A stretch of DNA of 64,000 bases from Bradyrhizobium glycinis (GTDB lineage: Bacteria; Pseudomonadota; Alphaproteobacteria; Rhizobiales; Xanthobacteraceae). The notes under the pieces are model-generated. The model worked only from the letters and a program-made list of their open reading frames with translations, was not told the origin of the DNA and made no database searches. The stretch is taken from NCBI RefSeq assembly GCF_016031655.1, contig NZ_JACCHQ010000002.1, positions 248,001 through 312,000 of the forward strand. The letters run 5' to 3'. The position numbers were made by a program, and so were the translations under genes. Below are positions 54,046 to 62,416 of this stretch, piece after piece (position 1 is the first letter of the stretch; each line of letters starts with the position of its first letter).

Positions 54046-54868
54046 CATGGCCTCCACTGTGCGATCGGCCTGCTTCGGACGCGAGCTCCGGCCCCGGCCC
54101 GGGCGGTATGTGCTGGGTCGCGATCAGATCGAACAGGCGCGGGTCTTCGAGACGGTAGGTCGGCCGCCCCCACTCGACGCCCTGCTGCATCAGCTTCCTG
54201 TAGCTGTCCTCGTTCAGCACCGCATCCGCCTTCGCCGTATTCGCAACCCAGTCCGGGAAGGCGAGCGGCGAGATCACATTGACGTCGAACATCATGTCGG
54301 GAAAGCCGTCGCCCGAGAAATGCGCGGACAGGCCCTGCAACTTGCCCTCATTGTCGGCGCGCAGGTTCAGCTTCGTCACCATGCCGTTCATGGTGTAGAT
54401 CATGCTGCCGAGCTGCGGGATGAAGAACGTGTTCATCACGCTCGACGAGGTCAGCTGGAAATTCAGCTCGGCGCCGGCCGGCACGGTCAGCGTGTTGACC
54501 GTGGCGATGCGCTGGTCCGGATAGATGAAGAGCCACTTCCAGTCGAGTGAGACGACCTGGATCCGCACCGGGCTGCCGGTGCCGGGCACCGGCGCAGCCG
54601 GATCGAGCTGGTGCGAGCCGATCCAGGCGACGCCACCGAGCAGGATCACGGTAAGTGCCGGGATCGACCACACCACCATTTCGACGCGGCCGGAATAGAC
54701 GAACTCAGGCTGGTAACGCGCCTTGGGGTTCGAAGCGCGAAACCAGAACGCAAAAGCCAGAATCGCGAAAATCGTCGGTACCACGATCACGAGCATGATG
54801 AAGACGGAATCGACCAAAATGGTCCTGTTGGCCGCAGCCACGGTCCCTTGCGGATCGAGCAGATTCAT
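54035..54868 (-). CDS. cyoA: Cytochrome o ubiquinol oxidase subunit II (CyoA) without lipobox
   Basis: The 277-residue protein starts [18 protein letters not shown], has two helices (about 18-40 and 60-80), then the periplasmic cupredoxin fold ([32 protein letters not shown]) without CuA ligands. E. coli CyoA has a lipoprotein signal upstream of the matching LLDPKG segment. Here an in-frame stop lies a short way upstream, so the lipobox is truly missing, as I recall also for other rhizobial quinol oxidases. It is the first gene of cyoABCD. Confidence 0.93.
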   Translation of the reverse strand: MNLLDPQGTVAAANRTILVDSVFIMLVIVVPTIFAILAFAFWFRASNPKARYQPEFVYSGRVEMVVWSIPALTVILLGGVAWIGSHQLDPAAPVPGTGSPVRIQVVSLDWKWLFIYPDQRIATVNTLTVPAGAELNFQLTSSSVMNTFFIPQLGSMIYTMNGMVTKLNLRADNEGKLQGLSAHFSGDGFPDMMFDVNVISPLAFPDWVANTAKADAVLNEDSYRKLMQQGVEWGRPTYRLEDPRLFDLIATQHIPPGPGPELASEAGRSHSGGHDAR

Positions 54869-55014
54869 CGGCAAGCCACTGGTGGTTGGGAAGCCCCGGG
54901 ATTGAGCCTAGCGCGGGAAAGGCTCCGCGACAAACGCAGCGACGTCGGATCGGTTCCTGGACTGCAACGGTCAGCCATGCGCGATGGACCGGCCGCCACA
55001 TGCAATTCCGTGTG

Positions 55015-55027
55015 ATGTCAATGACAT
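55015..55027. promoter_or_regulatory. Palindromic operator candidate between cyo and SDR genes
   Basis: ATGTCA-A-TGACAT is a perfect odd palindrome. It lies 85 bp before the SDR start and about 150 bp before cyoA, in the 243-bp divergent region. It may bind a regulator of either gene. No known family consensus could be assigned. Confidence 0.4.
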
Positions 55028-55111
55028 GAACGCGGAAAGCGCGCACTTCTCTCCCACCAGCGCGATTGCTAGTCTGCACGAAAATAATGACAAGGACGGG
55101 AGTGAACCGAG

Positions 55112-55912
55112 ATGCGCTTGAAGGACAAGATCGCGATCGTCGTCGGGGCCGGGCAAAGCCCCGGCGAAGGTATGGGCAACGGCCGCGCGACCGCGCTCAC
55201 CTTCGCGCGCGAGGGAGCCAAGGTCTTGTGTGTCGACCACCATCTGGAATCGGCGCAGGAGACGGTGGCGATGATCACCACGAAAGGCGGCACGGCGGCG
55301 GCCTTCAAGGCGGACGTGACCAAAGCTGCGGACATCAAGGCGATGGTTGCGGAGGCGCAATCGCGCTGGGGACGTATCGACGTGCTCCACAACAATGTCG
55401 GCGTCAGCCTCGCCGGTGGCGATGCCGAGCTGCTGCAATTGACCGAGGAGGCGTTCGATCGCGTCATCGCCATCAATCTGAAGAGCTGCATCCTGGCGGC
55501 GAAAGAGGTGATCCCGATCATGCGCGCGCAGAGAAGCGGTGCCATCATCAACATCTCGTCGATGGCGGCGATCACCACCTATCCTTACGTCGCCTACAAG
55601 GCGACGAAGTCGGCGATGATCGCCTTCACCGAACAGCTCGCCTACCAGAATGCCGAATACGGCATCCGCGCCAACGTCATCCTGCCCGGCCTGATGAACA
55701 CGCCGATGGCGGTCGACACCCGTGCCCGCGAGTGGCACAAGACCCGTGCCGAGGTCGAAGCCGAACGCGACAGCAAGGTGCCGCTGCGCAGGAAGATGGG
55801 CACCGGCTGGGACGTCGCCAACGCCGCGCTGTTCTTGGCGAGCGATGAAGCGAATTTCATCACGGGTGTGACGCTGCCGGTGGATGGTGGTGCCAGCGTG
55901 AGACGGGGGTAG
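55112..55912 (+). CDS. Short-chain dehydrogenase/reductase
   Basis: The 266-residue SDR has an enlarged cofactor loop (GAGQSPGEGMGNGRA instead of the compact TGxxxGxG). It also has NNVG at about 90, catalytic Ser in INISSMAA, Tyr-x3-Lys in YKATKSAM and C-terminal PVDGGASV. The enlarged Gly-rich loop defines a known minor subgroup. A normal NAD(P)-dependent oxidation is expected and the substrate is unknown. It is a single gene, divergent from cyoABCD and followed by a palindromic repeat. Confidence 0.9.
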   Translation: MRLKDKIAIVVGAGQSPGEGMGNGRATALTFAREGAKVLCVDHHLESAQETVAMITTKGGTAAAFKADVTKAADIKAMVAEAQSRWGRIDVLHNNVGVSLAGGDAELLQLTEEAFDRVIAINLKSCILAAKEVIPIMRAQRSGAIINISSMAAITTYPYVAYKATKSAMIAFTEQLAYQNAEYGIRANVILPGLMNTPMAVDTRAREWHKTRAEVEAERDSKVPLRRKMGTGWDVANAALFLASDEANFITGVTLPVDGGASVRRG

Positions 55913-55920
55913 GTCGTTCT

Positions 55921-56055
55921 TCTCCCTCTCCCCGCCTGCGGGGAGAGGGTTGGGGTGAGAGGGAGTCTCCGCGCAGACGTGGCAGATGGACTCGTGGAGA
56001 GTCCCCTCACCCGCCGCGCTGCGCGCGTCGGCCTCTCCCCGCACGCGGGGAGAGG
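55921..56055. repeat. Intergenic palindromic repeat, copy 4
   Basis: Hairpins CCCTCTCCCCGCC...GGGGAGAGGG and GCCTCTCCCCGC...GCGGGGAGAGGC are joined by GAGAGGGAGTCTCCGCG and CCCCTCACCCGCCGCGC. It lies between the convergent SDR and sorbosone-dehydrogenase-like genes. Confidence 0.85.
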
Positions 56056-56069
56056 CGAAGAGAAGGCGC

Positions 56070-57410
56070 TCAGCGCGAATATGTCACCCGCCAGATCGTG
56101 CCGTTGCCATCTTCCGAAACCAGCAGCGATCCATCCTTCGCCACGGCGACGCCCACGGGGCGCCCCCACACTTCCGTGTCGTTCACGACGAACCCCGTGA
56201 CGAAATCCTCGTACTCGCCGGTCGGCTTGCCGTCCTTCATGCGGATGCGGATCACCTTGTAGCCGGTGCGCTTCGACCTGTTCCAGGAGCCGTGCTCGGC
56301 GGCGAAGGCGTCGCCCTGGTATTCGGGCGGAAACTGCGCGCCCTGGTAGAAGGTCATACCGAGCGAGGCCGAGTGTGGCTGGATCAGCACATCAGGCACC
56401 GTCACCTTGTCCTTGAGGTCCGGCCGTGCGCCGGCATGGCGCGGGTCTTCATTGCCACCGATATAGAACCACGGCCAGCCGTAGAACGCGCCTTCCTTCA
56501 CGCTGGTGACGTAATCGGGCACGAGATCGTCGCCGAGGCCGTCGCGCTCGTTGGTCGAGCACCAGGGCAGACCGGTCTGCGGCTGGATCGCGAGGCCGAC
56601 GCAGTTGCGGAGACCGGTGGCATAGATCTTTCGCTCCTTGCCATCAGGATTGAAGGCCAGCACCCCGGCACGCTCGAGCTCGCTGGCCCATGTGGCGCCG
56701 AGCGGCTGAGTCTTCGACCATGCCTCCATCCCGCCGGGCGGCGTGCCCATGCCTTCGGCGACGTTGCTGAGCGAACCCACCGACACCAGCATACGCTTGT
56801 TGTCGGGCGTGAAGACGACATCGCGGGTGGAATGGCCGCCGTCATGCGGCAGGCTCGCGACAATCGTCTCCGCCTTGCCGCGCGCCTTCAAATCGCCGGC
56901 CTGGTAGGGAAAGCGGACGACGCTGTCGGTGTTGGCGACATAGACCCATTGCGGGTTGTCGCCGTTCGGAAAGAAGGCGATGCCGAATGGCTGCCGCAGG
57001 CCGCTGGCAAACACCTCGTTGGCCGCGACCTTGCCGCCCTCGTCCGCGCGCAACACGCGGACGGTGCCGGGGCGTGTTTCCGCGACGAACACATCGCCAT
57101 TCGGCGCCACGCGGATGATGCGCGGCGCGCGCAGGCCCTCGGCGAACAGCTCGATCTTGAAGCCGGAAGGCACCTGGAGCTCGGCTTCCGCCGGACGCGG
57201 CACCACGCGCGACGAGCTCGCAACCGATCGCGTGGCGCCGGGCCTGACCAGATCCTGCGGCCGGATCAGCCTGACCGTGCCGGGCTTGTCGGCGCGCCAA
57301 TCGCCATAGGCGTCCTTGCCCTGCAACACTGGCTCGGCGCGTGCGCCGGCCGCCGCCGCCGCAACCAGCAGCGCTGCGAGCGTCGCCACGAATGTTAATC
57401 TGTTGCTCAC
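56070..57410 (-). CDS. Secreted sorbosone/PQQ glucose dehydrogenase-like beta-propeller protein
   Basis: The 446-residue protein starts with GTG at 57410 behind GGAGG and has a signal peptide (about 1-23, NRLTFVATLAALLVAAAAAG, cut near ARAEP). The mature part is a six-bladed propeller of the GSDH/sorbosone dehydrogenase family, with VAPNGDVFVAETRPG, SLPHDGGHSTRDVVFTPD, NERDGLGDDLVPDYVT and HSASLGMTFYQG. Many such proteins bind PQQ, but others lost the cofactor residues, so the enzyme status is open. It is a single gene. Confidence 0.87.
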   Translation of the reverse strand: MSNRLTFVATLAALLVAAAAAGARAEPVLQGKDAYGDWRADKPGTVRLIRPQDLVRPGATRSVASSSRVVPRPAEAELQVPSGFKIELFAEGLRAPRIIRVAPNGDVFVAETRPGTVRVLRADEGGKVAANEVFASGLRQPFGIAFFPNGDNPQWVYVANTDSVVRFPYQAGDLKARGKAETIVASLPHDGGHSTRDVVFTPDNKRMLVSVGSLSNVAEGMGTPPGGMEAWSKTQPLGATWASELERAGVLAFNPDGKERKIYATGLRNCVGLAIQPQTGLPWCSTNERDGLGDDLVPDYVTSVKEGAFYGWPWFYIGGNEDPRHAGARPDLKDKVTVPDVLIQPHSASLGMTFYQGAQFPPEYQGDAFAAEHGSWNRSKRTGYKVIRIRMKDGKPTGEYEDFVTGFVVNDTEVWGRPVGVAVAKDGSLLVSEDGNGTIWRVTYSR

Positions 57411-57642
57411 GTCGTCCTCCGCCTTGCTCGTATCGTGCGTCAACGCCGATCACCCGCAAAAGGTCTGTGGCGAGTTTGGCGCGTGCCGAATCCCACGTCA
57501 GATCATGCCCGCACGATGTGCATCAGCCGCAGCCCAGCATACTGGAAAATGCGGTTGAACGGTGCGACACATTGTGAGGGCAGCAATCGCCGGTTACGGT
57601 CATGGAGGCTGCGGCATCCAGGTCGCGCCGGATGGGGAGATC

Positions 57643-58833
57643 ATGTGGGGATCCGTCATATCGGAATGGGCGAGCCTGTTGCTGCGCTGGCTGCACGTGG
57701 TGGCCGCGATCGCCTGGATCGGCAGTTCCTTCTATTTCATCGCCCTCGACCTCAGCCTGAAGCCGAAGGCTGACCTGCCCGACGGCGTGCAGGGCGAGGC
57801 CTGGCAGGTCCATGGCGGCGGCTTCTACCGAATCATGAAATACCTGGTCGCGCCCAGCCAGATGCCGGACGAGTTGACCTGGTTCAAATGGGAAGCCTAC
57901 ACCACCTGGCTGTCCGGCTTCGCGCTGATGGTGGTGGTGTATTATCTTGAGGCCGATCTGTTCCTGGTCGACAAGTCGATCCTCGACCTCACGCCATTCC
58001 AGGCCGGACTGTTCAGCTTCTGCAGCCTCGCGCTGGCGTGGCTGCTCTATGAGGCCGCCTGTCGGACCGGGCTCGCCCAGCGCGAGCTGCCCTTCGCCAT
58101 CGGCGGCTATCTGTTCCTGGTCGCACTCACTTGGGCCTTCACCCATGTGCTGAGCGGACGCGGCGCCTTCAACCAGATCGGCGCGATCATCGGCACCATC
58201 ATGGTGGCCAATGTCTTCACGCTGATCATCCCGAACCAGAAGAAGATCGTGGCCAGCCTGATCGCCGGACAGGCGCCCGACCCGAAGCTCGGCAACGCCA
58301 GCAAGGAGCGGTCGGTTCACAACAATTACCTGACGCTCCCCGTGGTCGTGCTGATGATCAGCAACCACTATCCCCTGCTTTACGCCACGCGCTTCAACTG
58401 GATCATCGTCGCGATCGTCCTGGCGCTTGGGCCGGTGATCCGCCACTTCTTCAACGAGCGTCATGCCGGGCGCAAGTCGCCCTGGTGGGTGTGGGGCGTG
58501 GCCGCGGCCGGCGTGATTGCGATCCTCCTCCTCTCCGCCGCCGGACCGCGCGAGGTGAAGACGGGCGCATTGTCAGCGCCGGTCACGGCCGCCAATGTCG
58601 AGGAGATCGTGATGTCCCGCTGCAGCATGTGCCATGCAGCCGAGCCGGTCTGGGCCGGCATCGTCACCGCGCCGAAGGGCATTTTGCTCCACACGCCCGA
58701 GCACATCCATCGCAACATCCGCCTGATCGGGCGGGTCGCGGCCTGGTCGAACGCGATGCCGCCGGGCAACATCACGGAGATGACCGGCGAGGAGCGCGCC
58801 GTCCTCGCGGCTTATATCGAACAGGCGCGCTGA
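57643..58833 (+). CDS. puuD: Urate hydroxylase PuuD (membrane protein with cytochrome c domain)
   Basis: The 396-residue protein starts at 57643 (SD GGGGAG). Eight or nine helices form the membrane urate-oxidising domain (LLRWLHVVAAIAWIGSSFYFIALD, FKWEAYTTWLSGFALM, HNNYLTLPVVVLMISNHYP). A C-terminal monoheme cytochrome (CSMCHAAEP at about 325) follows. PuuD turns urate to 5-hydroxyisourate and feeds electrons to the respiratory chain instead of making peroxide. The usual uraH/uraD and allantoin genes are not adjacent. Confidence 0.93.
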   Translation: MWGSVISEWASLLLRWLHVVAAIAWIGSSFYFIALDLSLKPKADLPDGVQGEAWQVHGGGFYRIMKYLVAPSQMPDELTWFKWEAYTTWLSGFALMVVVYYLEADLFLVDKSILDLTPFQAGLFSFCSLALAWLLYEAACRTGLAQRELPFAIGGYLFLVALTWAFTHVLSGRGAFNQIGAIIGTIMVANVFTLIIPNQKKIVASLIAGQAPDPKLGNASKERSVHNNYLTLPVVVLMISNHYPLLYATRFNWIIVAIVLALGPVIRHFFNERHAGRKSPWWVWGVAAAGVIAILLLSAAGPREVKTGALSAPVTAANVEEIVMSRCSMCHAAEPVWAGIVTAPKGILLHTPEHIHRNIRLIGRVAAWSNAMPPGNITEMTGEERAVLAAYIEQAR

Positions 58834-58989
58834 GCCGCGTCGGAAGGATGCCTTCTCGCGGAATGAAATTCCGCTTCTCTCGCCGAATTGAAAATGACTT
58901 TGAAAATGACTTGGCCGCACATCCGGCGTAGACATGGCCGGCAGCCGCCGGCGCGGCGCAAAGTCAGCTTGCAATCGGGGATAAGAACA

Positions 58990-59847
58990 GTGGCCCTCAA
59001 GAACGTCATCGGTATCGACCACGCCGTCGTCATGGTGAAGGACCTCGACATGGCCGCCGAGAACTACAGGCAACTCGGCTTCACGGTCTCGCCGCGCGGC
59101 ACCCACAGCGCGCATATGGGCACCGGCAATTACACCATCATGTTCGACCCCGATTACATGGAGCTGCTCGGCGTGCTGGTGGCGACCGAGCACAATGCGC
59201 CGGCCCGCGCCTTCGTCGAGCGGCATGGCGAAGGCATCGAGCGCATCGCTTTCACAGCGATCGATAGCGCCGCCGGCGCCGAGGAGATCCGCGCGCGAGG
59301 CCTGACGCCGATCGGCCCCACCGATTTCGAACGCCCTGTCACGCTGCCAGACGGCACGATCTCGGCGGCGAAATTCCGCACCTTCATGTGGCCGACGGCG
59401 GAAGCGCCAGGCGGCGTGCGCATCTTCGCCTGCCAGCACAAGACCCGCGAGACCGTGTGGATCCCCGAGCTGATGACCCACGCCAATGCGGCCAAGCGGA
59501 TCAAGCAGACGCTGATCGCAACGCCGGAGCCCGCCAAGGAGGCCGCGCATCTCGCCCGCCTGATCGACCGCGAGGCAAAGACCGACGCAGACGGCGCAGT
59601 CACCGTGCCCTCGGGCGGCAATCGCGCCGACTTCGTCTATCTGACGCTGGACCAGCTCGCCAAGCGCTATCCGGGCGTTCCGCTGAGCGGCCTCTCAGAG
59701 CGCGGCGGCGCCGCCCTGGTGCTCGTCAGCGGCGATCTCGCGGCCACCGAGAAAGCGCTGGGGTCGGCCGCCGTGCGGAGCGGAGCTGCGATCTGCGTGC
59801 CGCCGGCCAAGGCCAACGGCACCCTGCTCGCCTTCGTCGCCGGCTGA
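58990..59847 (+). CDS. VOC-superfamily (glyoxalase-like) protein
   Basis: The 285-residue protein begins with GTG at 58990 and has one clear vicinal-oxygen-chelate module (about 1-140: IGIDHAVVMVKDLDMAAENY with the metal His, and MFDPDYMELLG). A second weaker half follows (about 180-280). The fold matches the glyoxalase_3-type VOC family. The metal site seems intact (His11, Glu in DYMELL). The function is unknown; it follows puuD by 156 bp on the same strand but no shared pathway is known. Confidence 0.83.
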   Translation: MALKNVIGIDHAVVMVKDLDMAAENYRQLGFTVSPRGTHSAHMGTGNYTIMFDPDYMELLGVLVATEHNAPARAFVERHGEGIERIAFTAIDSAAGAEEIRARGLTPIGPTDFERPVTLPDGTISAAKFRTFMWPTAEAPGGVRIFACQHKTRETVWIPELMTHANAAKRIKQTLIATPEPAKEAAHLARLIDREAKTDADGAVTVPSGGNRADFVYLTLDQLAKRYPGVPLSGLSERGGAALVLVSGDLAATEKALGSAAVRSGAAICVPPAKANGTLLAFVAG

Positions 59848-59924
59848 TTTGAACCAATTCTTTAACGGGCGTTTACCCGGTGGCTGTAGGCTTCCCGGCC
59901 ATCCAAGCCACCGGGGCCAAACGC

Positions 59925-60200
59925 ATGTTCAAAGAGGGATCGCCGATCGCCTATGACGCGCCGGCCGAGTTGAAGAAATGGCCGTCGCTGAAGGGCGAGC
60001 GGCTGAGGGATCGGGGTCCGCCCTATCTCGTCTACAACGGCACGCTCGCCGAATGCGTCCGCGAGCTCATGGGCAAGCCGATCAAGGGCATCTCGCTCTA
60101 CGATATCATGACGAAGCCGCAGGCCGCCTTCGACCAGGCCGTGCTGTCGCCCGGCGACGCGGCGGAGATCGCGATGCGCAAGGATTTTCCGAAGGATTAA
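59925..60200 (+). CDS. Small conserved-looking hypothetical protein
   Basis: The 91-residue, charged, soluble protein (MFKEGSPIAYDAPAELKKW...) has no signal, no helix and no motif that I recognise. The composition and third-position GC fit a real gene. An upstream GTG at 59880 would add 15 residues; neither start has a clear ribosome site. Its stop overlaps the convergent L,D-transpeptidase stop by four bases. Confidence 0.65.
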   Translation: MFKEGSPIAYDAPAELKKWPSLKGERLRDRGPPYLVYNGTLAECVRELMGKPIKGISLYDIMTKPQAAFDQAVLSPGDAAEIAMRKDFPKD

Positions 60201-61234
60201 TTCGCGGCACGCTTCGCAGCAGGCGTACCCTGCCGTCTCGAGGAGGATTCCGTCGGGGCATCGAGGAAGACGACCGGTGTGCCGCGCTTCACGTTCTCGC
60301 CGAGCACGCGCGCGTCCCAATTGGTGAGGCGAACGCAGCCGTGCGACGCCGACTTGCTGACCTTGTCGGGCTCTGCCGTCCCGTGGATGCCGTAGCCCTG
60401 CGCCGACAGGCCGATCCAGTATGCTCCCACCGGATTGTTGGGCCCTGGCTGGATGTCGAACGGCCTGTTGGATTTGACGCTTCTGAACTTGTACTCGGGA
60501 TTGTAATGGTAGGTCGGCTGCTCGTTGGTGCCGGTCACCTTCAGCGTTCCGGTCGGGGTCGGGCGATCCGGACTGCCGACCGACGCCGGATAGAACGCCA
60601 GCAGAGCGCCGCTGGCGTCGAACGCTTTCAAGGTCCCGTTCGTCTTGTCGATGTCGAGCCGGGCGATGCGCGGCAGCTCGCGCCGTGCCGGAACGTTGGT
60701 AACGACGATCGTCTCTCCGGCCTTGTCGAAGGCCTTGCCCGGATTGAGCGCCCTGAGCAGATCAGCGCTCATGTGGAATTTCTCGGCAAGTCCTTCGAGA
60801 GGGCTGGTGTAGCTCAGCGCCTTCAGCGATTTCATGCCCTCGAGCGTGCTCGGCAATTGCTTCAGGAAAGGCCCTTTCACGTCGGCGTCCGTGATCTTGT
60901 AGTCGACGAGAATCGGGCCCTCGCTCGCTGCGCTCAGCTTGTCCCAGAGCTCCGGCGCCAGAACCTTGTCGGATGCGATGCCGTTCTGCTCCGCGAAGGC
61001 CTTGAGCGCTTTCTGCGCATTCTCGCCGAACTTGCCGTCGATCTCGCCGGGCGAGAATTGCGCACGATCGAGCAGCACCTGAAGTTTCACCACGGCTGCA
61101 TTCAGCTTGTCGGTGACCGGCGGCTTCGCAGGACGCGCAGCCTCGTTCACCGCAGCCGGATCGAGATTGCCTGCGAGCGCCGGGCCTGCGAGCCACAGTG
61201 CAATCACCGCGCCTAGCATCCATCGCATCGTCAT
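60197..61234 (-). CDS. L,D-transpeptidase (YkuD) with peptidoglycan-binding region
   Basis: The 345-residue secreted enzyme has a signal (MRWMLGAVIALWLAGPALA), a PG_binding_1-like segment (about 45-100: VVKLQVLLDRAQFSPGEIDG) and a LysM-like stretch (about 150-175). A YkuD domain (about 200-325) follows with active-site motif GIHGTAEP...SASHGCVRLTNWD (His and Cys). It makes 3-3 cross-links or attaches proteins to peptidoglycan in the periplasm. Starts at 61234 and 61228 are equal options. It is divergent from a lytic transglycosylase gene. Confidence 0.92.
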   Translation of the reverse strand: MTMRWMLGAVIALWLAGPALAGNLDPAAVNEAARPAKPPVTDKLNAAVVKLQVLLDRAQFSPGEIDGKFGENAQKALKAFAEQNGIASDKVLAPELWDKLSAASEGPILVDYKITDADVKGPFLKQLPSTLEGMKSLKALSYTSPLEGLAEKFHMSADLLRALNPGKAFDKAGETIVVTNVPARRELPRIARLDIDKTNGTLKAFDASGALLAFYPASVGSPDRPTPTGTLKVTGTNEQPTYHYNPEYKFRSVKSNRPFDIQPGPNNPVGAYWIGLSAQGYGIHGTAEPDKVSKSASHGCVRLTNWDARVLGENVKRGTPVVFLDAPTESSSRRQGTPAAKRAAN

Positions 61235-61411
61235 CGCGCATCCCACTCGCAAACAGTCCGCAAAACCGCGGAAGGTTTCTGTTCGGGAACACCGTAGTAA
61301 CACCGAAGGAACCGACGAGATCGCAGCTTTGCCGCAATCGGACGGTTAAGAACTTGCTATCGCCGGCGCATCGCTGGCCGTTCATCCCACAGTTCGAGGT
61401 TGTCCCAGCAA

Positions 61412-62374
61412 ATGCGATTTGTCGTCGCGGCTTGCGCCGCGTTTCTGCTTCTGATGTGCGACTTCGATCCGTCGGCGTCCCGGCAAGCATCACGTTTCGA
61501 CACCACCGTTCTCAAGAACAATCATGCCTCGCCACTTGTTCCGGTGGTCGAGCTCTTCGTCGCCAGCGTGCAGGCGATCGAGCTTGCCAACGCGCACGCG
61601 GCTTACGAGCAGGTGATCGAGCCACCGCGCGCGGTCGAGCCGGCGGTGCAGGCGGAGCCCTCGCCGACCGAACGATTTTGTCACGCGCTGCGCCAGGCCG
61701 CCGAATCCAGCGGCATTCCGGTGCCGTTCTTCGCGCGCCTGATCTGGCAGGAGAGCCGCTTCAAGTCCAACGAGGTCAGCCATGCTGGCGCGCAGGGCGT
61801 CGCGCAGTTTATGCCGCAAACGGCCGCCGAGGTCGGGCTCGACGATCCCTTCGATCCGATGAAGGCGCTGCCGGCGTCGGCGAAATTTCTGCGCAAGCTG
61901 CGCGACGATTTCGGCAATCTCGGCCTTGCCGCCGCCGCCTACAATGCCGGTCCCGGCCGCATCCAGAAATGGCTTGCCAGGCAGAGCGAGCTGCCGCGCG
62001 AAACGCGCGACTATGTCCGGATCATCACCGGCACCAAAGCCGAAGACTGGACGGAACGCTCGGAGGCACTCGCGATCCGCATCGACTTGCCGCGCGAAGC
62101 GCCATGCGAAGGCATCGGCAGTCTTTCGAAGGCCAAGGACGTCGCCTGGGTCCCGGTGAACCTGACGCCTTCAGTTGCGAGCATCGTTCGCAAGGCCGAG
62201 CAACTGGCGGCGCGCCTGACGACGAACCGCGCGCGCAAGCGGTTCGCAACCCTGCTGCGGAAGAATGCCGCGGGTCCCGGCAAGGCTCGCAGCATGATCG
62301 CGGCACGCGCCGCCGGAAAGAGCGCGAAGGCGCGCGCCGTTCGCATCGCATCGCGTGAACGGACGTCCGGTTAG
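61412..62374 (+). CDS. Lytic transglycosylase (SLT domain)
   Basis: The 320-residue exported protein has a signal or membrane anchor (MRFVVAACAAFLLLMC, with a Cys that may be a lipobox-like site). A goose-lysozyme-like SLT domain (about 85-215) carries the catalytic Glu in IWQESRFKSN, GAQGVAQFMPQTA and AYNAGPGRIQ. The C-terminal 90 residues are Lys/Arg/Ala-rich. It cuts the glycan strands of peptidoglycan to 1,6-anhydro products. It is divergent from the L,D-transpeptidase across 177 bp, a sensible pair for cell-wall remodelling. Confidence 0.93.
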   Translation: MRFVVAACAAFLLLMCDFDPSASRQASRFDTTVLKNNHASPLVPVVELFVASVQAIELANAHAAYEQVIEPPRAVEPAVQAEPSPTERFCHALRQAAESSGIPVPFFARLIWQESRFKSNEVSHAGAQGVAQFMPQTAAEVGLDDPFDPMKALPASAKFLRKLRDDFGNLGLAAAAYNAGPGRIQKWLARQSELPRETRDYVRIITGTKAEDWTERSEALAIRIDLPREAPCEGIGSLSKAKDVAWVPVNLTPSVASIVRKAEQLAARLTTNRARKRFATLLRKNAAGPGKARSMIAARAAGKSAKARAVRIASRERTSG

Positions 62375-62379
62375 GAAAC

Positions 62380-62403
62380 GGAGCCGCTCGCTTGCGCGGC
62401 TCC
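62380..62403. terminator. Hairpin between convergent genes
   Basis: GGAGCCG (62380-62386) and CGGCTCC (62397-62403) form a 7-bp stem with a 10-nt loop between the transglycosylase stop and the DUF1236 gene stop. There is no T-run in either direction, so termination would be weak or Rho-assisted. Confidence 0.45.
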
Positions 62404-62416
62404 GATCTCGATCGAG

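Noticed and set aside
54875..55079. Possible frameshifted signal peptide of CyoA in another frame
   Set aside because: The alternative frame reads as charged, non-hydrophobic sequence without a lipobox, and an in-frame stop precedes the CyoA start. There is no sign of a frameshift.
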